DNA of 64,000 bases from Clostridiaceae bacterium Marseille-Q4143. Its GTDB lineage: Bacteria; Bacillota; Clostridia; Lachnospirales; Lachnospiraceae. Numbering within the stretch: position 1 is the first letter of the stretch; each line of letters opens with the position of its first letter. The notes beneath the pieces were generated by a model that made no database searches, had not been told where the DNA came from, and saw only the letters and a list, made by a program, of their open reading frames with translations. The position numbers and the translations under genes are program-made. Positions 32,128 to 42,032 of this stretch are shown in pieces. The stretch is taken from NCBI GenBank assembly GCA_018228645.1, contig CP073693.1, positions 744,001-808,000 of the forward strand, given 5' to 3'.

Positions 32128-34425
32128 TTAGCTGGCGGAACGCTCGATATCCAGAACGCTCTCAATCTGACGCAGCTTGTCGATGATCCGGTTCAGTTCT
32201 TCCACGCTGGAAATATCAAAACTGATGGTAATCGTCGCCGTACCCTGCTTGCTGGTGCGGACATTCATGGCCGTCACATCAATATTACGCTCCGTGAGAG
32301 TTCTGGAAATATCCACCAGAAGACCGGTACGGTTGTTTCCGTAGATCTTGATCTCCGTCGTATATTTTTCACCTGCAGGTGCTTTCAGGCCGGACTGCCA
32401 TTCCGCATCAATCAGACGTTCACGCTCTGATTCTGCCAGATGAAGCATATTGACACAGTCTGTTCTGTGAATGGTCACACCGCGTCCACGAGTAACAAAA
32501 CCAACAATCTCGTCTCCCGGCACCGGATTACAGCACTTGGAAAAACGGACGGCCACATCATCAATACCTTTAACGACAATACCACTCTTTGACTTACTGA
32601 TCTTGATCTTCTGCTCTTTTGCTTCGCTGACGCTCTCCATGATTTTAGCGTCCGTGACAGCTTTCTTCTTGGCTTTTTCATACTGCTCCAGCATCTTGTT
32701 GACAACCTGGCCCTCTTTGAGACCGCCGTGTCCGACAGCTGCCAATACAGAATCCCAGTCCCGGAATCCGTATTTCCGCAAAACACCTTCCTGATATTCC
32801 GAACGCACTACCTGCGCCTGTGGAATTCCCTTCATCTTGCAGTACTGGGCAATCAGTTCCTTACCTTTGACAATATTTCCCTCTTTGAATTCTGTCTTGA
32901 ACCACTGATTGATCTTGTTCTTCGCCTGGGTACTCTTAACCGTATTCAGCCAGTCGCGGCTGGGACCTCTGGAGTTCTGAGATGTAATGATCTCAATTCG
33001 GTCACCATTTTTAATTACATATTCAATCGGCACCAGTTTTCCATTGACTCTGGCTCCGATCATTTTATTTCCTACTGCACTGTGAATGCTGTAGGCAAAA
33101 TCAATCGTATTGGAACCGTTCGGCAATGTCTTTACATCACCGCCTGGTGTAAAGCAGTATACACTCTCGGAAAAAAGATCAAGGTCACTCTTCAGGAGAC
33201 TCATAAACTCCCGGTTATCGGACATATCCCGCTGCCACTCAAGAATCTGTCTTAACCATGTAAGCTTCGCTTCTGCACTGTTCTTTCCTTCGATATTCTG
33301 CTCATTACTTCCGCCGCTCTCCTTATATTTCCAGTGAGCAGCGATACCATACTCTGCTGTTCTGTGCATCTCATACGTACGAATCTGAATCTCAAAGGGC
33401 TGGCCCTTAGGACCAATCAGTGTCGTATGAAGAGACTGGTACATATTAGCTTTCGGCATGGCAATATAGTCTTTGAAACGACCCGGAATCGGTTTGTACA
33501 TCTCATGGATAACACCCAATGCCGCATAACAGTCCTTCACGGAATCCACAAGAATACGCACTGCAAACAGGTCATAGATCTGATCCAGTGTCTTATCCTG
33601 ATTAACCATCTTCTTATAAATACTGAAGAAATGTTTCACACGTCCCTGCACATCTGCTTCGATATGCGCATTTTCCATGTGCTGTTTTACTTCCGCTACA
33701 ATGGATTTCACATATTTTTCCCGGACACTTCTCTTATCGGCAATCTGTGCTACCAGATCATAGTAGACCTCCGGCTGAAGATATTTCAATGCAAGGTCAT
33801 CCAGTTCGATCTTCACCTTGGAAATACCAAGACGCTGTGCGATCGGCGCATAGATATCCATGGTCTCGCGTGCTTTTTCCTTCTGTTTCTCCGGACGCAT
33901 GTATTTCAGAGTCCGCATATTATGCAGTCGGTCAGCAAGTTTGATCAGGATAACACGGATATCCTTCGCCATGGCCAGGAACATTTTTCGAAGATTCTCC
34001 GCCTGCTCATCTACCTTGTCCGCGGAATAACTCAACTGGCCCAGCTTGGTAACACCGTCTACCAGAAGCGCTACCTCATCTCCGAATTCTGCTGCCACAT
34101 CCTCGGTCGTCATCGGTGTATCTTCCACTACATCATGCAGAAGACCTGCCGCAATACTTTCCTTATCAAGCTCCAGATCTGCCAGAATAATACCTACACA
34201 CAACGGATGAATGATATATGGTTCTCCGGATTTACGGACTTGATCCTTATGCGCGGCCTTAGCCACCTGATATGCTTTTTCAATCATGGAAAGATCCGTA
34301 GAAGGATGGTATCTCATCACACTCTTTACCAGCTCCTGATAAAGTTCATCAGGGCTTGTAAAATCTTCCATCTTCTTGATACTTCTGTCGTCCTCCTGGA
34401 CTTCCCGTGCCTGTTCTTCCGTCAT
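32128..34425 (-). CDS. relA: Bifunctional (p)ppGpp synthetase/hydrolase
   Basis: A 765-residue RelA/SpoT homologue. Domains in order: HD hydrolase with LLHDVVEDTPMT (about 95-106), synthetase (about 240-360, VKHFFSIYKKMV, FAVRILVDSVKDCYAALGVIH), TGS (about 415-475, CFTPGGDVKTLPNGSNTIDFAYSIHS), a zinc-finger/helical part with FSKCCNPVPGDEIVGFVTRGRGV, and a C-terminal ACT domain. An intact HD motif suggests both activities. It is part of the conserved recJ-apt-relA-hydrolase order. Confidence 0.96.
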   Translation of the reverse strand: MTEEQAREVQEDDRSIKKMEDFTSPDELYQELVKSVMRYHPSTDLSMIEKAYQVAKAAHKDQVRKSGEPYIIHPLCVGIILADLELDKESIAAGLLHDVVEDTPMTTEDVAAEFGDEVALLVDGVTKLGQLSYSADKVDEQAENLRKMFLAMAKDIRVILIKLADRLHNMRTLKYMRPEKQKEKARETMDIYAPIAQRLGISKVKIELDDLALKYLQPEVYYDLVAQIADKRSVREKYVKSIVAEVKQHMENAHIEADVQGRVKHFFSIYKKMVNQDKTLDQIYDLFAVRILVDSVKDCYAALGVIHEMYKPIPGRFKDYIAMPKANMYQSLHTTLIGPKGQPFEIQIRTYEMHRTAEYGIAAHWKYKESGGSNEQNIEGKNSAEAKLTWLRQILEWQRDMSDNREFMSLLKSDLDLFSESVYCFTPGGDVKTLPNGSNTIDFAYSIHSAVGNKMIGARVNGKLVPIEYVIKNGDRIEIITSQNSRGPSRDWLNTVKSTQAKNKINQWFKTEFKEGNIVKGKELIAQYCKMKGIPQAQVVRSEYQEGVLRKYGFRDWDSVLAAVGHGGLKEGQVVNKMLEQYEKAKKKAVTDAKIMESVSEAKEQKIKISKSKSGIVVKGIDDVAVRFSKCCNPVPGDEIVGFVTRGRGVTIHRTDCVNMLHLAESERERLIDAEWQSGLKAPAGEKYTTEIKIYGNNRTGLLVDISRTLTERNIDVTAMNVRTSKQGTATITISFDISSVEELNRIIDKLRQIESVLDIERSAS

Positions 34426-34475
34426 ATACCAATCACCGCTTTTCTATCTAATCTCTGTCTCTGCTCGTAACTATA

Positions 34476-35000
34476 TTAGTTACCCTCGTAACGGATAACA
34501 CTTCTTACATCGTAGTTTTTCAGTTTTTCTCTTCCCTTCAGACCTGCAAGCTCCATCAGGAAAATAATTCTGACCACTTCACCTCCGAGAGATTCCACCA
34601 ACTTTGCAGCTGCTTCAATGGTACCTCCGGTTGCAATCAGATCATCAATCAGTACTACCTTCTGTCCCGGTTTGATGGAATCTTTATGCATTTCAATCTC
34701 TGCACTTCCGTACTCCAGATCGTAACTTGCGGATACGGTCTCTCTTGGAAGTTTTCCCTTTTTACGAACCAGCACAAATGGTTTATGGAGATTATATGCA
34801 ATCGGCATACCAAAGATAAATCCTCTGGACTCGGTTCCTGCAATCACATCAAAATCCAGCCCGTCAAGTTCTGCCTGCAGACTATCAATGGCAAGCTTCA
34901 GTCCTTCCGCATCCTGCAGAATACTGGTGACATCCCTGAATATAATTCCTGGTTCCGGATAATCCGGAATACTTACCACATAATCCTCTAACTTTTTCAT
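34476..35000 (-). CDS. apt: Adenine phosphoribosyltransferase
   Basis: A 174-residue purine salvage enzyme converting adenine and PRPP to AMP. It shows IPDYPEPGIIFRDVTSIL at the N-terminus, FDVIAGTESRGFIFG and the PRPP loop VVLIDDLIATGGTIEAA. The length is typical. SD AAAGGAGAG precedes the start. It lies between recJ and relA on the same strand. Confidence 0.97.
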   Translation of the reverse strand: MKKLEDYVVSIPDYPEPGIIFRDVTSILQDAEGLKLAIDSLQAELDGLDFDVIAGTESRGFIFGMPIAYNLHKPFVLVRKKGKLPRETVSASYDLEYGSAEIEMHKDSIKPGQKVVLIDDLIATGGTIEAAAKLVESLGGEVVRIIFLMELAGLKGREKLKNYDVRSVIRYEGN

Positions 35001-35075
35001 GTGTATCTCTCCTTTTCACGCACCTTTTGGTAAAGTTTACCCACAATAAGACAAATATAGCACACTTTTTCTGGT

Positions 35076-36767
35076 TTAACAATATCCCTGCACTCTCAGC
35101 TGCAGAGTTCTTCTTCCCCGGAATTCATTGATTTCAGGGTAATACAGAATATGAAATGTCGGCTTCTTCTGTAGATCTGCAATCACTTCCTGCATACAGT
35201 TATTAAAATAAATACCTTCCAGTGTCATTCCGCTTTCATCCATCAGTTTCATCCGGAGTACATTCTGATTTTTTCCAAGTACTCTGGATTCCAGTACTCG
35301 CACATTCCGTGCTGCAAAGACTGGTTTGGTATTCGCTTTTCCGAAAGGTTCCAGCAGAGAAAGTTCTCCTACGATCTGTTCAGAAACACAGTTAAATGGC
35401 AATGCCATGTCAATATGTACGACTTCTGTCAGGTCTTCTTTGCTGAGCGTACACAGTTCATTAAGTCTTCTCCTGAACAGTTCTACATGTTCTTCCGGCA
35501 TGGAGACACCTGCTGCCATGGGATGCCCGCCATATCTGGTATACAGCTCTTTGCATTTACTCATTTCTTCAAACATGGAGTAGGTTTCAATCGAACGTCC
35601 AGAACCTTTCACACCGTCTTCTGCCCTGGTCAACACAAAAACCGGACGGTAATACCGCTCCCGGATTCGTCCGGCAATGATTCCGGCCAGACTTTCATGG
35701 CAGTCCGGCAGATAGACTACCAGCACCCGGTCTTCCATCAGATCACTGTGTTCGATCAGATCTACTGCCTGGGCAAGTCCCTGCTCCGTCAGTTCTTTTC
35801 GCTCGTCATTCAGTTCTTTTAATTCCGCCGCCCGCTCTATGGCAAGCGCCTGATCTTTTGTGTCCAGAAGTGCCAGCGCCCTCTTTGCCGTCGCAAGACG
35901 TCCACTTGCATTGATACAGGGTCCTAAAACAAATCCAATATGAAATGCCGAGAGTGTATCTCTTGCCAGTTCATTGGCTTCGATAAGAGCTGACATTCCC
36001 GGATGTGTTGTCTTCTGCAGGCGTTTCAGTCCTTCCCTCACAAGAATCCGGTTCTCACCAGTCAGATCCATCACATCTCCCACCGTTGCAAATCCTGCGA
36101 ACATCAGGAGTTCATCATAAAGATCGTCGAGAGGAAGTCCCATCTGCTGCCAGAACGCACCTACCAGCTTCCAGGCAACCGCTGCCCCGCACAGTTTTTT
36201 GAACGGATACGGACAGTCTGCCTGGCGGGGATTTACAATCACCTGCGCAGACGGCAGTTCCTCCTGCACTTCATGATGATCCGTCACAATGACCGTCATA
36301 CCCAGTTCTCTGGCATAGGCAATCTCCTGCACAGCGGCTATTCCGTTATCACAGGTGACGATCGTATCCACGCCTGCATCATAAGCTCTCTTTACCAGCT
36401 CCCGGTTCAGTCCGTAGCCGTCCTTCATTCGGTCTGGAATATCTGTATCCACCCGCGCTCCGGCCGCACGGAATCCTCTGAGTAAAATATAAGTAGCGCA
36501 CACACCATCAATGTCATAGTCTCCGATAATACGGATATATGCATTTTCTCCAATCTTCTGTTCAAGCAGATCCACCGCTTCCGGAATACCTTTCATCAGA
36601 GAAGCAGGATGAAGATCCTCAAGTGTTCCATGAAGATATTCTTCAATCTCCTGATCGCCGACGATATCTTTATTTCGAATCAGCCGTGCCGTGAACGGAC
36701 TGATGCCGTACTTTTCTCCGATGGCCCGAAAGTCCGCGCCTTTTCTTATCTCCACCCACTTTGCCAT
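35076..36767 (-). CDS. recJ: Single-stranded-DNA-specific exonuclease RecJ
   Basis: A 563-residue DHH-family exonuclease. Motif I is IIGDYDIDGVCAT, motif III is VIVTDHHEVQEELP, and the DHHA1 region has KGSGRSIETYSMFEEM and RYGGHPMAAGVSM. The C-terminal OB-fold region follows. The start is placed at the ATG at 36,767 ([13 protein letters not shown]), eight bases after GGAGG. Longer frames reach into the upstream helicase gene, with which this start already overlaps by about 98 bp. Confidence 0.95.
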   Translation of the reverse strand: MAKWVEIRKGADFRAIGEKYGISPFTARLIRNKDIVGDQEIEEYLHGTLEDLHPASLMKGIPEAVDLLEQKIGENAYIRIIGDYDIDGVCATYILLRGFRAAGARVDTDIPDRMKDGYGLNRELVKRAYDAGVDTIVTCDNGIAAVQEIAYARELGMTVIVTDHHEVQEELPSAQVIVNPRQADCPYPFKKLCGAAVAWKLVGAFWQQMGLPLDDLYDELLMFAGFATVGDVMDLTGENRILVREGLKRLQKTTHPGMSALIEANELARDTLSAFHIGFVLGPCINASGRLATAKRALALLDTKDQALAIERAAELKELNDERKELTEQGLAQAVDLIEHSDLMEDRVLVVYLPDCHESLAGIIAGRIRERYYRPVFVLTRAEDGVKGSGRSIETYSMFEEMSKCKELYTRYGGHPMAAGVSMPEEHVELFRRRLNELCTLSKEDLTEVVHIDMALPFNCVSEQIVGELSLLEPFGKANTKPVFAARNVRVLESRVLGKNQNVLRMKLMDESGMTLEGIYFNNCMQEVIADLQKKPTFHILYYPEINEFRGRRTLQLRVQGYC

Positions 36768-38745
36768 CTGTGGTTCCTCCATTTTTGTCTTTCCGTCCGT
36801 ATTTCGCACGCACTTCCTGGCGGAAACAGTCATCGCACACAGGAAAAGTCGATCCCAGCGGAAGCAGTTTTCCGCAGTATCTGCATCTGGCAATATAACT
36901 CTGCTTGCCCTTCGTGAGATAACTCATGATCCGCATCTCTGTCTTCTCACGTTCTCTGCGAAGCCAGTCTTCCTCTATCACTTTCTGCATGCGATGTGAA
37001 AACTGATAATACAGATCCAGCTGTTTATAGTACGTCTCATACTGCTGGATACCTCCTTTTTTCTCCCGGTACAGTACCGGCCGCTCCAGAGATACGTCCG
37101 CTGTATAGGTACAGCAATAGTGATTCCACAGATCCACTACCTTCTTATCTTTAATGTCGATAGGACAGGTAATCATCTTATACAGCACATACTTGTCGTC
37201 AAATCCATCGATCATCTTCCGGTTCTGCTTTGCCTGCTCATAAAGGAACAGTGCTTCATCGATATTCTCTTTTACGAACGGATCCGTCGGTGTCACGGAA
37301 TGCCAGATCTTCAGAATTTCATCCAAAGGTGCATCAATGTCCAGAAGCATCTGCGGGAAGCCTAAATTTACTTCCGTCAGAGATTCCTCCGGTGCCGCAT
37401 AGTGATCTCTGATATAGGAAAGCTCTTCCTCTCCCATGGCAGTAACATAACCTTTGTCATAGAGACCAAATCTTCCGGCCCGGCCTGCAATCTGCCGCAC
37501 CTCTGCAGTCGTTAGTTTCCGTCTGGACACGCCATCAAATTTCTCGGCCTGCAGAAAAATAATTCTGCGGACCGGAAGATTCAGCCCCATCCCGATAGCG
37601 TCTGTCGCCACAACAACTTTTGTTTTTCCCTTATGAAACAGATGCATCTGTCTCCGACGGATTTCCGGCGGCAGACTTCCATAGATCACACTGGCATTGA
37701 TGCCCGTCTCCTCCAGGCGCCCCGCCACATCCAGCACTGATTTCTTGGAAAATGCGATCAGCGCATCTCCAGGCTGTATATCATCCGGAAAATGAAATGG
37801 CTGTTCCTCACAGATCAGTGCTGTCTTCCGTTCATAGCGATCCACTTCATAGTCATCGCCACACAGTTCTATAAGATGACAGATCACCTGCTCCGCAGCA
37901 GGACTCATGCAGATATGAATTTCTTTTGCACGCAGTCCCAGGATTGCCTTTGTCCAGGAATGTCCCCTGTCTACATCAGCCACCAACTGCGCTTCATCAA
38001 TAACGGCAATGTCATAGTTCTCATCATAATCTGCCATCTCAATGGTACACGCCGTCACACGGCTCCCGGCTTCTTCAATGCACTCCTGTCCGGTTCTCAT
38101 GGTACAGGGGACATGATATTTCTGCATCTGCTCAAATACTTCCAGCGCGAGCAGACGTAATGGTCCCAGATAGACGCCGTTTCCTGCCAGCTTCAGCCGT
38201 TCCAGTGACCGGAACGTCTTTCCGCTGTTGGTTGGTCCGATGTGCAGAATAAAATGCCGGTGCAACTCCCGTACTTCCGGGAACTCCATCTCCGGACGCA
38301 CCGGTACCAGATCCATGATCTGATCTTTCACTACATGCTGCCGGAACGCAGGATACAGGGTAAACAAAGTTTCCTGGCAGACCGCACAGGGACGTTCTTT
38401 GCGCAGCCATACCAGGAAATCTTCAGTCATTCCTTTTTTCTGTTCATCCAAAAGAAGACCCAGGTCCAGCTCAGCCAGCCTGGGTAATATCACCGTATTC
38501 AGTTTTTCAAGGATATCATCCCTGTTTTTTCTTCTGGCAAACATCACCACATTTTTCAACTGCCGGTGATATTCCTCCAGAGACCGGATATTGACCCTGG
38601 AGGATTTTGTATTTTCCAGCAGACGGAACAGCTTTTCCGTCTTATAAAGCATCTCATTGGTCCCCGGCATTTTCCGGGGCCGTTTTTTCGATGCCTTTGT
38701 ATACTGTTCCACATAGAATGCGGTCAGTCTTTTCTTCTGTATCAT
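36670..38745 (-). CDS. Suv3-type DExH helicase with C-terminal zinc finger
   Basis: A 691-residue helicase. The P-loop is GPTNSGKT (170-177), followed by [21 protein letters not shown], motif II VIDEAQL and motif [13 protein letters not shown]. The GPTNSGKT loop and GPLRLLA block are hallmarks of the Suv3 (SUPV3L1) RNA helicase family, best known from mitochondrial RNA degradation. A C-terminal [20 protein letters not shown] motif suggests zinc binding. The ATG overlaps the trpS stop as ATGA. It is probably an RNA helicase; the partner nuclease is unknown. Confidence 0.85.
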   Translation of the reverse strand: MIQKKRLTAFYVEQYTKASKKRPRKMPGTNEMLYKTEKLFRLLENTKSSRVNIRSLEEYHRQLKNVVMFARRKNRDDILEKLNTVILPRLAELDLGLLLDEQKKGMTEDFLVWLRKERPCAVCQETLFTLYPAFRQHVVKDQIMDLVPVRPEMEFPEVRELHRHFILHIGPTNSGKTFRSLERLKLAGNGVYLGPLRLLALEVFEQMQKYHVPCTMRTGQECIEEAGSRVTACTIEMADYDENYDIAVIDEAQLVADVDRGHSWTKAILGLRAKEIHICMSPAAEQVICHLIELCGDDYEVDRYERKTALICEEQPFHFPDDIQPGDALIAFSKKSVLDVAGRLEETGINASVIYGSLPPEIRRRQMHLFHKGKTKVVVATDAIGMGLNLPVRRIIFLQAEKFDGVSRRKLTTAEVRQIAGRAGRFGLYDKGYVTAMGEEELSYIRDHYAAPEESLTEVNLGFPQMLLDIDAPLDEILKIWHSVTPTDPFVKENIDEALFLYEQAKQNRKMIDGFDDKYVLYKMITCPIDIKDKKVVDLWNHYCCTYTADVSLERPVLYREKKGGIQQYETYYKQLDLYYQFSHRMQKVIEEDWLRREREKTEMRIMSYLTKGKQSYIARCRYCGKLLPLGSTFPVCDDCFRQEVRAKYGRKDKNGGTTDGKVGGDKKRRGLSGHRRKVRHQSVHGTADSK

Positions 38746-39803
38746 TTAATCAGACTCTCATCCTCAAAATAATTGATTTTCATAGCTGCTTTTACATCAC
38801 GAAGGGTCTCTGCTGCTTTTGCCTCTGCTGCTTTGCTTCCTTCACGCAGAATCTCGTATACTTCCGGAATTCTCTGCTCCCACATCTTTCTTCTCTCACG
38901 AATCGGAGTCAGCTCTGCCTGCATGACATTATTCAGGAATTTCTTTACTTTCACATCACCCAGTCCACCGCGGGTATAGTGATCTTTCAGTTCGTCCAGA
39001 TTCTTATAATCCGGAAGAAACTCTTCGAAATGCTCCGGACGGCTGAATGCATCCAGATACAGGAATACCGGGTTTCCTTCCACACGTCCCGGATCTTCCA
39101 CTCTCAGATGATTCGGATCTGTGAACATGGACATGATCTTCTTTCTCACATCCTCTGCCTCATCAGACAGGTAGATACAGTTTCCGAGAGACTTGCTCAT
39201 CTTTGCTTTTCCGTCGATACCCGGCAGACGTAAGCATGCTTTGTTGGACGGAAGCACGATCTCCGGTTCGGTCAGAGTCTCGCCATATACACTGTTAAAC
39301 TTATGTACAATCTCCTTACACTGCTCAAGCATTGGAAGCTGATCCTCACCTACCGGCACTGCTGTTGCACGAAATGCGGTAATATCTGCCGCCTGACTGA
39401 TCGGATAGCAGAAGAAACCAACCGGAATGCTGGCCTCGAAATTTCTCATCTGAATCTCTGCCTTTACAGTTGGATTCCGCTGTACACGGGATACCGTAAC
39501 CAGATTCATATAATAAAAAGTCAGCTCTGTCAGCTCCGGGACCATGGACTGGATAAAGATCGTGGATTTCTCCGGATCAATTCCACATGCCAGATAGTCG
39601 AGCGCCACATTCATGATGTTCTGGCGTACTTTCTCCGGATGCTCCGCATTATCAGTCAGCGCCTGTGCGTCTGCGATCATAATATAAATTTCATCATAAT
39701 CTCCGGAATTCTGGAGTTTTACTCTTTCTTTTAGAGAACCTACATAATGTCCTACATGAAGGCGTCCGGTAGGACGGTCTCCTGTCAGAATAACTTTTTT
39801 CAT
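38742..39803 (-). CDS. trpS: Tryptophan-tRNA ligase
   Basis: A 353-residue class I synthetase with [17 protein letters not shown] (HIGH-type motif), an intact [11 protein letters not shown] and [17 protein letters not shown]. The ATG at 39,803 follows GAGG by seven bases; a GTG two codons upstream is less well placed. The stop overlaps the helicase start by four bases, so the two may be translationally coupled. A good promoter lies about 40 bp upstream. Confidence 0.96.
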   Translation of the reverse strand: MKKVILTGDRPTGRLHVGHYVGSLKERVKLQNSGDYDEIYIMIADAQALTDNAEHPEKVRQNIMNVALDYLACGIDPEKSTIFIQSMVPELTELTFYYMNLVTVSRVQRNPTVKAEIQMRNFEASIPVGFFCYPISQAADITAFRATAVPVGEDQLPMLEQCKEIVHKFNSVYGETLTEPEIVLPSNKACLRLPGIDGKAKMSKSLGNCIYLSDEAEDVRKKIMSMFTDPNHLRVEDPGRVEGNPVFLYLDAFSRPEHFEEFLPDYKNLDELKDHYTRGGLGDVKVKKFLNNVMQAELTPIRERRKMWEQRIPEVYEILREGSKAAEAKAAETLRDVKAAMKINYFEDESLIK

Positions 39804-39837
39804 CTTCACACCTCTAATGTATACTTCTTTCTTATTT

Positions 39838-39866
39838 ATTTTATCTCACAACACAGACAGCGTCAA
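39838..39866 (-). promoter_or_regulatory. Promoter of trpS-helicase
   Basis: TTGACG (39866-39861) and TAAAAT (39843-39838) are 17 bp apart on the minus strand, overlapping the end of the DUF1934 gene. Confidence 0.75.
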
Positions 39867-40300
39867 CAAAGCTTAAACGTTTCTTTTGCCTGTACTGTCA
39901 CCTGGATATCACAGTCCGAGCAGTGTTCTCCATTGATGCTGAGTCTGTAGGAAGCTTTTGATTCGATCTTTTCTTCCTCCACATTCAGGCGGACACTGGA
40001 TGTGTGGACAGAAACCATAAATGCTCCAAAGGGCATATTATAGGCACTTTCACTGGTACTGCCTTCCTCAAAAAAAAGTTCCGATGATACCGGACCTCTT
40101 TTTCTGACTGCTACACTCCGTTCGCCAAGCTTGATCATATTCCGTACCGGCTGATCATGGCCTTCCAGAATCTCATCAAAGAAAACGTAGTGAACTCCGT
40201 CCTTCTCATGATATTCCCCCACATGAACCGTCTCTATGGTATCCTGATCACCGTCCGAGAGCTGAAGCCCGGATATGGTCACCACTACTTCTTTTGTCAT
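39863..40300 (-). CDS. DUF1934 beta-barrel domain protein (YwiB-like)
   Basis: A 145-residue protein beginning MTKEVVVTISGLQLSDGD, with alternating hydrophobic beta-strand patterns and the LSINGEHCSDCDIQVTV ending typical of DUF1934, a calycin-like small barrel of unknown function. The ATG at 40,300 has GGAGG six bases upstream. It is last in a run of minus-strand genes that begins with the germination genes. Confidence 0.85.
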   Translation of the reverse strand: MTKEVVVTISGLQLSDGDQDTIETVHVGEYHEKDGVHYVFFDEILEGHDQPVRNMIKLGERSVAVRKRGPVSSELFFEEGSTSESAYNMPFGAFMVSVHTSSVRLNVEEEKIESKASYRLSINGEHCSDCDIQVTVQAKETFKLC

Positions 40301-40353
40301 CATACACCTCCGCTTTATCCTCTTGTTTATTCTATCTTCTTTCCGGGAACACT

Positions 40354-40539
40354 TCAACCCCCATTTCTCCACCAGAAATCTACTTTTACCGGAAGATGTT
40401 CCGGATTCGGCTGCTCATAGAGCAGTGTCCACCATGCCACCGTGGATGTCTGTCTTACCTGATTCGCCTCGTTCACACATTCCATGGCGCCGAGCCCTAT
40501 CAGGCAGGCCAGCAGTAAAATTACCATATCTCTTTTCAT
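40354..40539 (-). CDS. Small 61-residue protein with N-terminal hydrophobic segment, in the germination operon
   Basis: No recognised family. MKRDMVILLLACLIGLGAM looks like an export or anchor segment. The rest is short and Trp-rich (VAWWTLLYEQPNP, VDFWWRNGG) and ends at once. SD GGAGAGG lies about nine bases upstream, and the gene starts 17 bp after the GerB-GerC stop. The tight position and SD support it as real. It could be an accessory piece of the germinant receptor, comparable in size to known small Ger subunits, but there is no sequence evidence for that. Confidence 0.6.
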   Translation of the reverse strand: MKRDMVILLLACLIGLGAMECVNEANQVRQTSTVAWWTLLYEQPNPEHLPVKVDFWWRNGG

Positions 40540-40556
40540 CGGCTACGCCTCTCCTG

Positions 40557-42032
40557 TCATTTCTTCTGACTGGAGTATGGCCGAAAAGATTCCCTGTTAT
40601 ACCATGCATTCAACATCCGGTGGACAGGCGTCCCTTCCTCCGGCTGTTCTTTCATCTCCACTGCTTTCGCAGGATCATCGTCCGTTACCCATACGCTGAT
40701 TCCACGCGAATACGTTCCATCCGTCTGAATCTCCATCAGGAGATTTCCGAAGACTTTTTCTTCCATCAGATTTTCAGAAAAATAAAAATTCCTCAGATGA
40801 TTGAAATCCAGATTTTTTTCATGACCACTGTCATACATATTCCTTGCTTCCTCCAGCGAATCCGCCTCCGTCCGGTAAGTTTCTGCTGCTCCGTCCAACA
40901 TGTAAAACCCAAATGTGACCGTATAGGCTTTCTCCGTTCCCACATCCACGCAGATACTTTCTGTCAGATTTTCTTTTTCCAGCTCCTGATGCCCACAGCC
41001 AGTCAGTAACATACAGAGAAATCCAAGTCCTGTCAGTAACATTTTCTTTCCATTTCCCGCCAAAAACTGCCAGATGAACAAAACCATCTGTACCGGCGTA
41101 GAGATCCAATACAGCCATCCAGACAACAATTCCTGTGATTTTTCCTGGCAGGCAAATGCCAGTGATGCAGTGAGGAGTACTCCAAACAGATATTTTTTCC
41201 TCCGATCCGGCTCTTCTGCCTGCAAAGGTGCAAACAGGGTACTGCAGGCTGTAAAAAGCCCGATCACCCAGACAAATACAAATATTGAATCCAGTCTGCC
41301 GATCACATTTCCCGGCAAATGTGCCAGCGTCATGGCCGAAGCAAGCGGAAAGACAAGTCCTGTATGCCCTGCATCTCCGTAAATAAAAAATGTAAACAGT
41401 GCCCAGAACACCACCCCGGCCGTTCCGAACAGCCAGACTCTGCCAACAGCCGTCTTCTTTTCCGTCATATGGTTTTGAAGAGACCAGAGTCCCTGAACTG
41501 CAGTCAGCCAGCAGAACAGTTCATAGCCTTTCCAAATCCCGTTTTTATCCAGTATCCATGTAAATTCCCGGATTCTCATCACTTCTGCTTCTCCATGCAT
41601 GGCGATAGCAAGTCCCGCCAGCAGAAGAAGAAACGGCAGAAACAAAATTTCTCCCACGCGCATCCGGCATTCCAGCCCCTTGTACAAATTGTAATAGCAC
41701 ATGGCATAGAACAATATCAGAATTCCCCACAGCGGCACCCCGTTCAGCAGAAATTTCTGCACCAGAAGTCCTGTCATCCGTGCTGTCAATGTCCCCAGTA
41801 TCCAGCCATGGACATATGATGCAGTCTGGAATATTCTATTTTCCGGTGCTGCAGCCGCAGCCATTCCTGCAAGATAGACTCCCAGCAGCCCTGCTGCCAG
41901 CAATACAGACGGCATGGCAGTATGATTCATAGCAACCGGTATCACCAGCGCGCTGATGCTGATAACCATCATCCCATAATTTCTGACCGCCTGCCGGACA
42001 GAGATTCTGTTATTCTCACTAAACATCTTCAT
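40557..42032 (-). CDS. Germinant receptor GerB-type permease fused to a short GerC-type lipoprotein domain
   Basis: A 491-residue protein. Residues 1-325 form about ten membrane helices like GerAB/GerKB permeases (ISVRQAVRNYGMMVISISALVIP at the start). At 331-346 a lipoprotein-like signal follows, LLTGLGFLCMLLTGC, with a candidate lipidated Cys 346. Then comes about 145 residues resembling the N-terminal GerAC domain (ENLTESICVDVGTEKAYTVTFGFYML). GerAC proteins are usually about 370 residues, so the C part is short. The Met at 331 has GGAAAG upstream and could allow internal initiation. The start may be ATG 42,032 or 42,026; it overlaps gerA. Confidence 0.85.
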   Translation of the reverse strand: MKMFSENNRISVRQAVRNYGMMVISISALVIPVAMNHTAMPSVLLAAGLLGVYLAGMAAAAAPENRIFQTASYVHGWILGTLTARMTGLLVQKFLLNGVPLWGILILFYAMCYYNLYKGLECRMRVGEILFLPFLLLLAGLAIAMHGEAEVMRIREFTWILDKNGIWKGYELFCWLTAVQGLWSLQNHMTEKKTAVGRVWLFGTAGVVFWALFTFFIYGDAGHTGLVFPLASAMTLAHLPGNVIGRLDSIFVFVWVIGLFTACSTLFAPLQAEEPDRRKKYLFGVLLTASLAFACQEKSQELLSGWLYWISTPVQMVLFIWQFLAGNGKKMLLTGLGFLCMLLTGCGHQELEKENLTESICVDVGTEKAYTVTFGFYMLDGAAETYRTEADSLEEARNMYDSGHEKNLDFNHLRNFYFSENLMEEKVFGNLLMEIQTDGTYSRGISVWVTDDDPAKAVEMKEQPEEGTPVHRMLNAWYNRESFRPYSSQKK

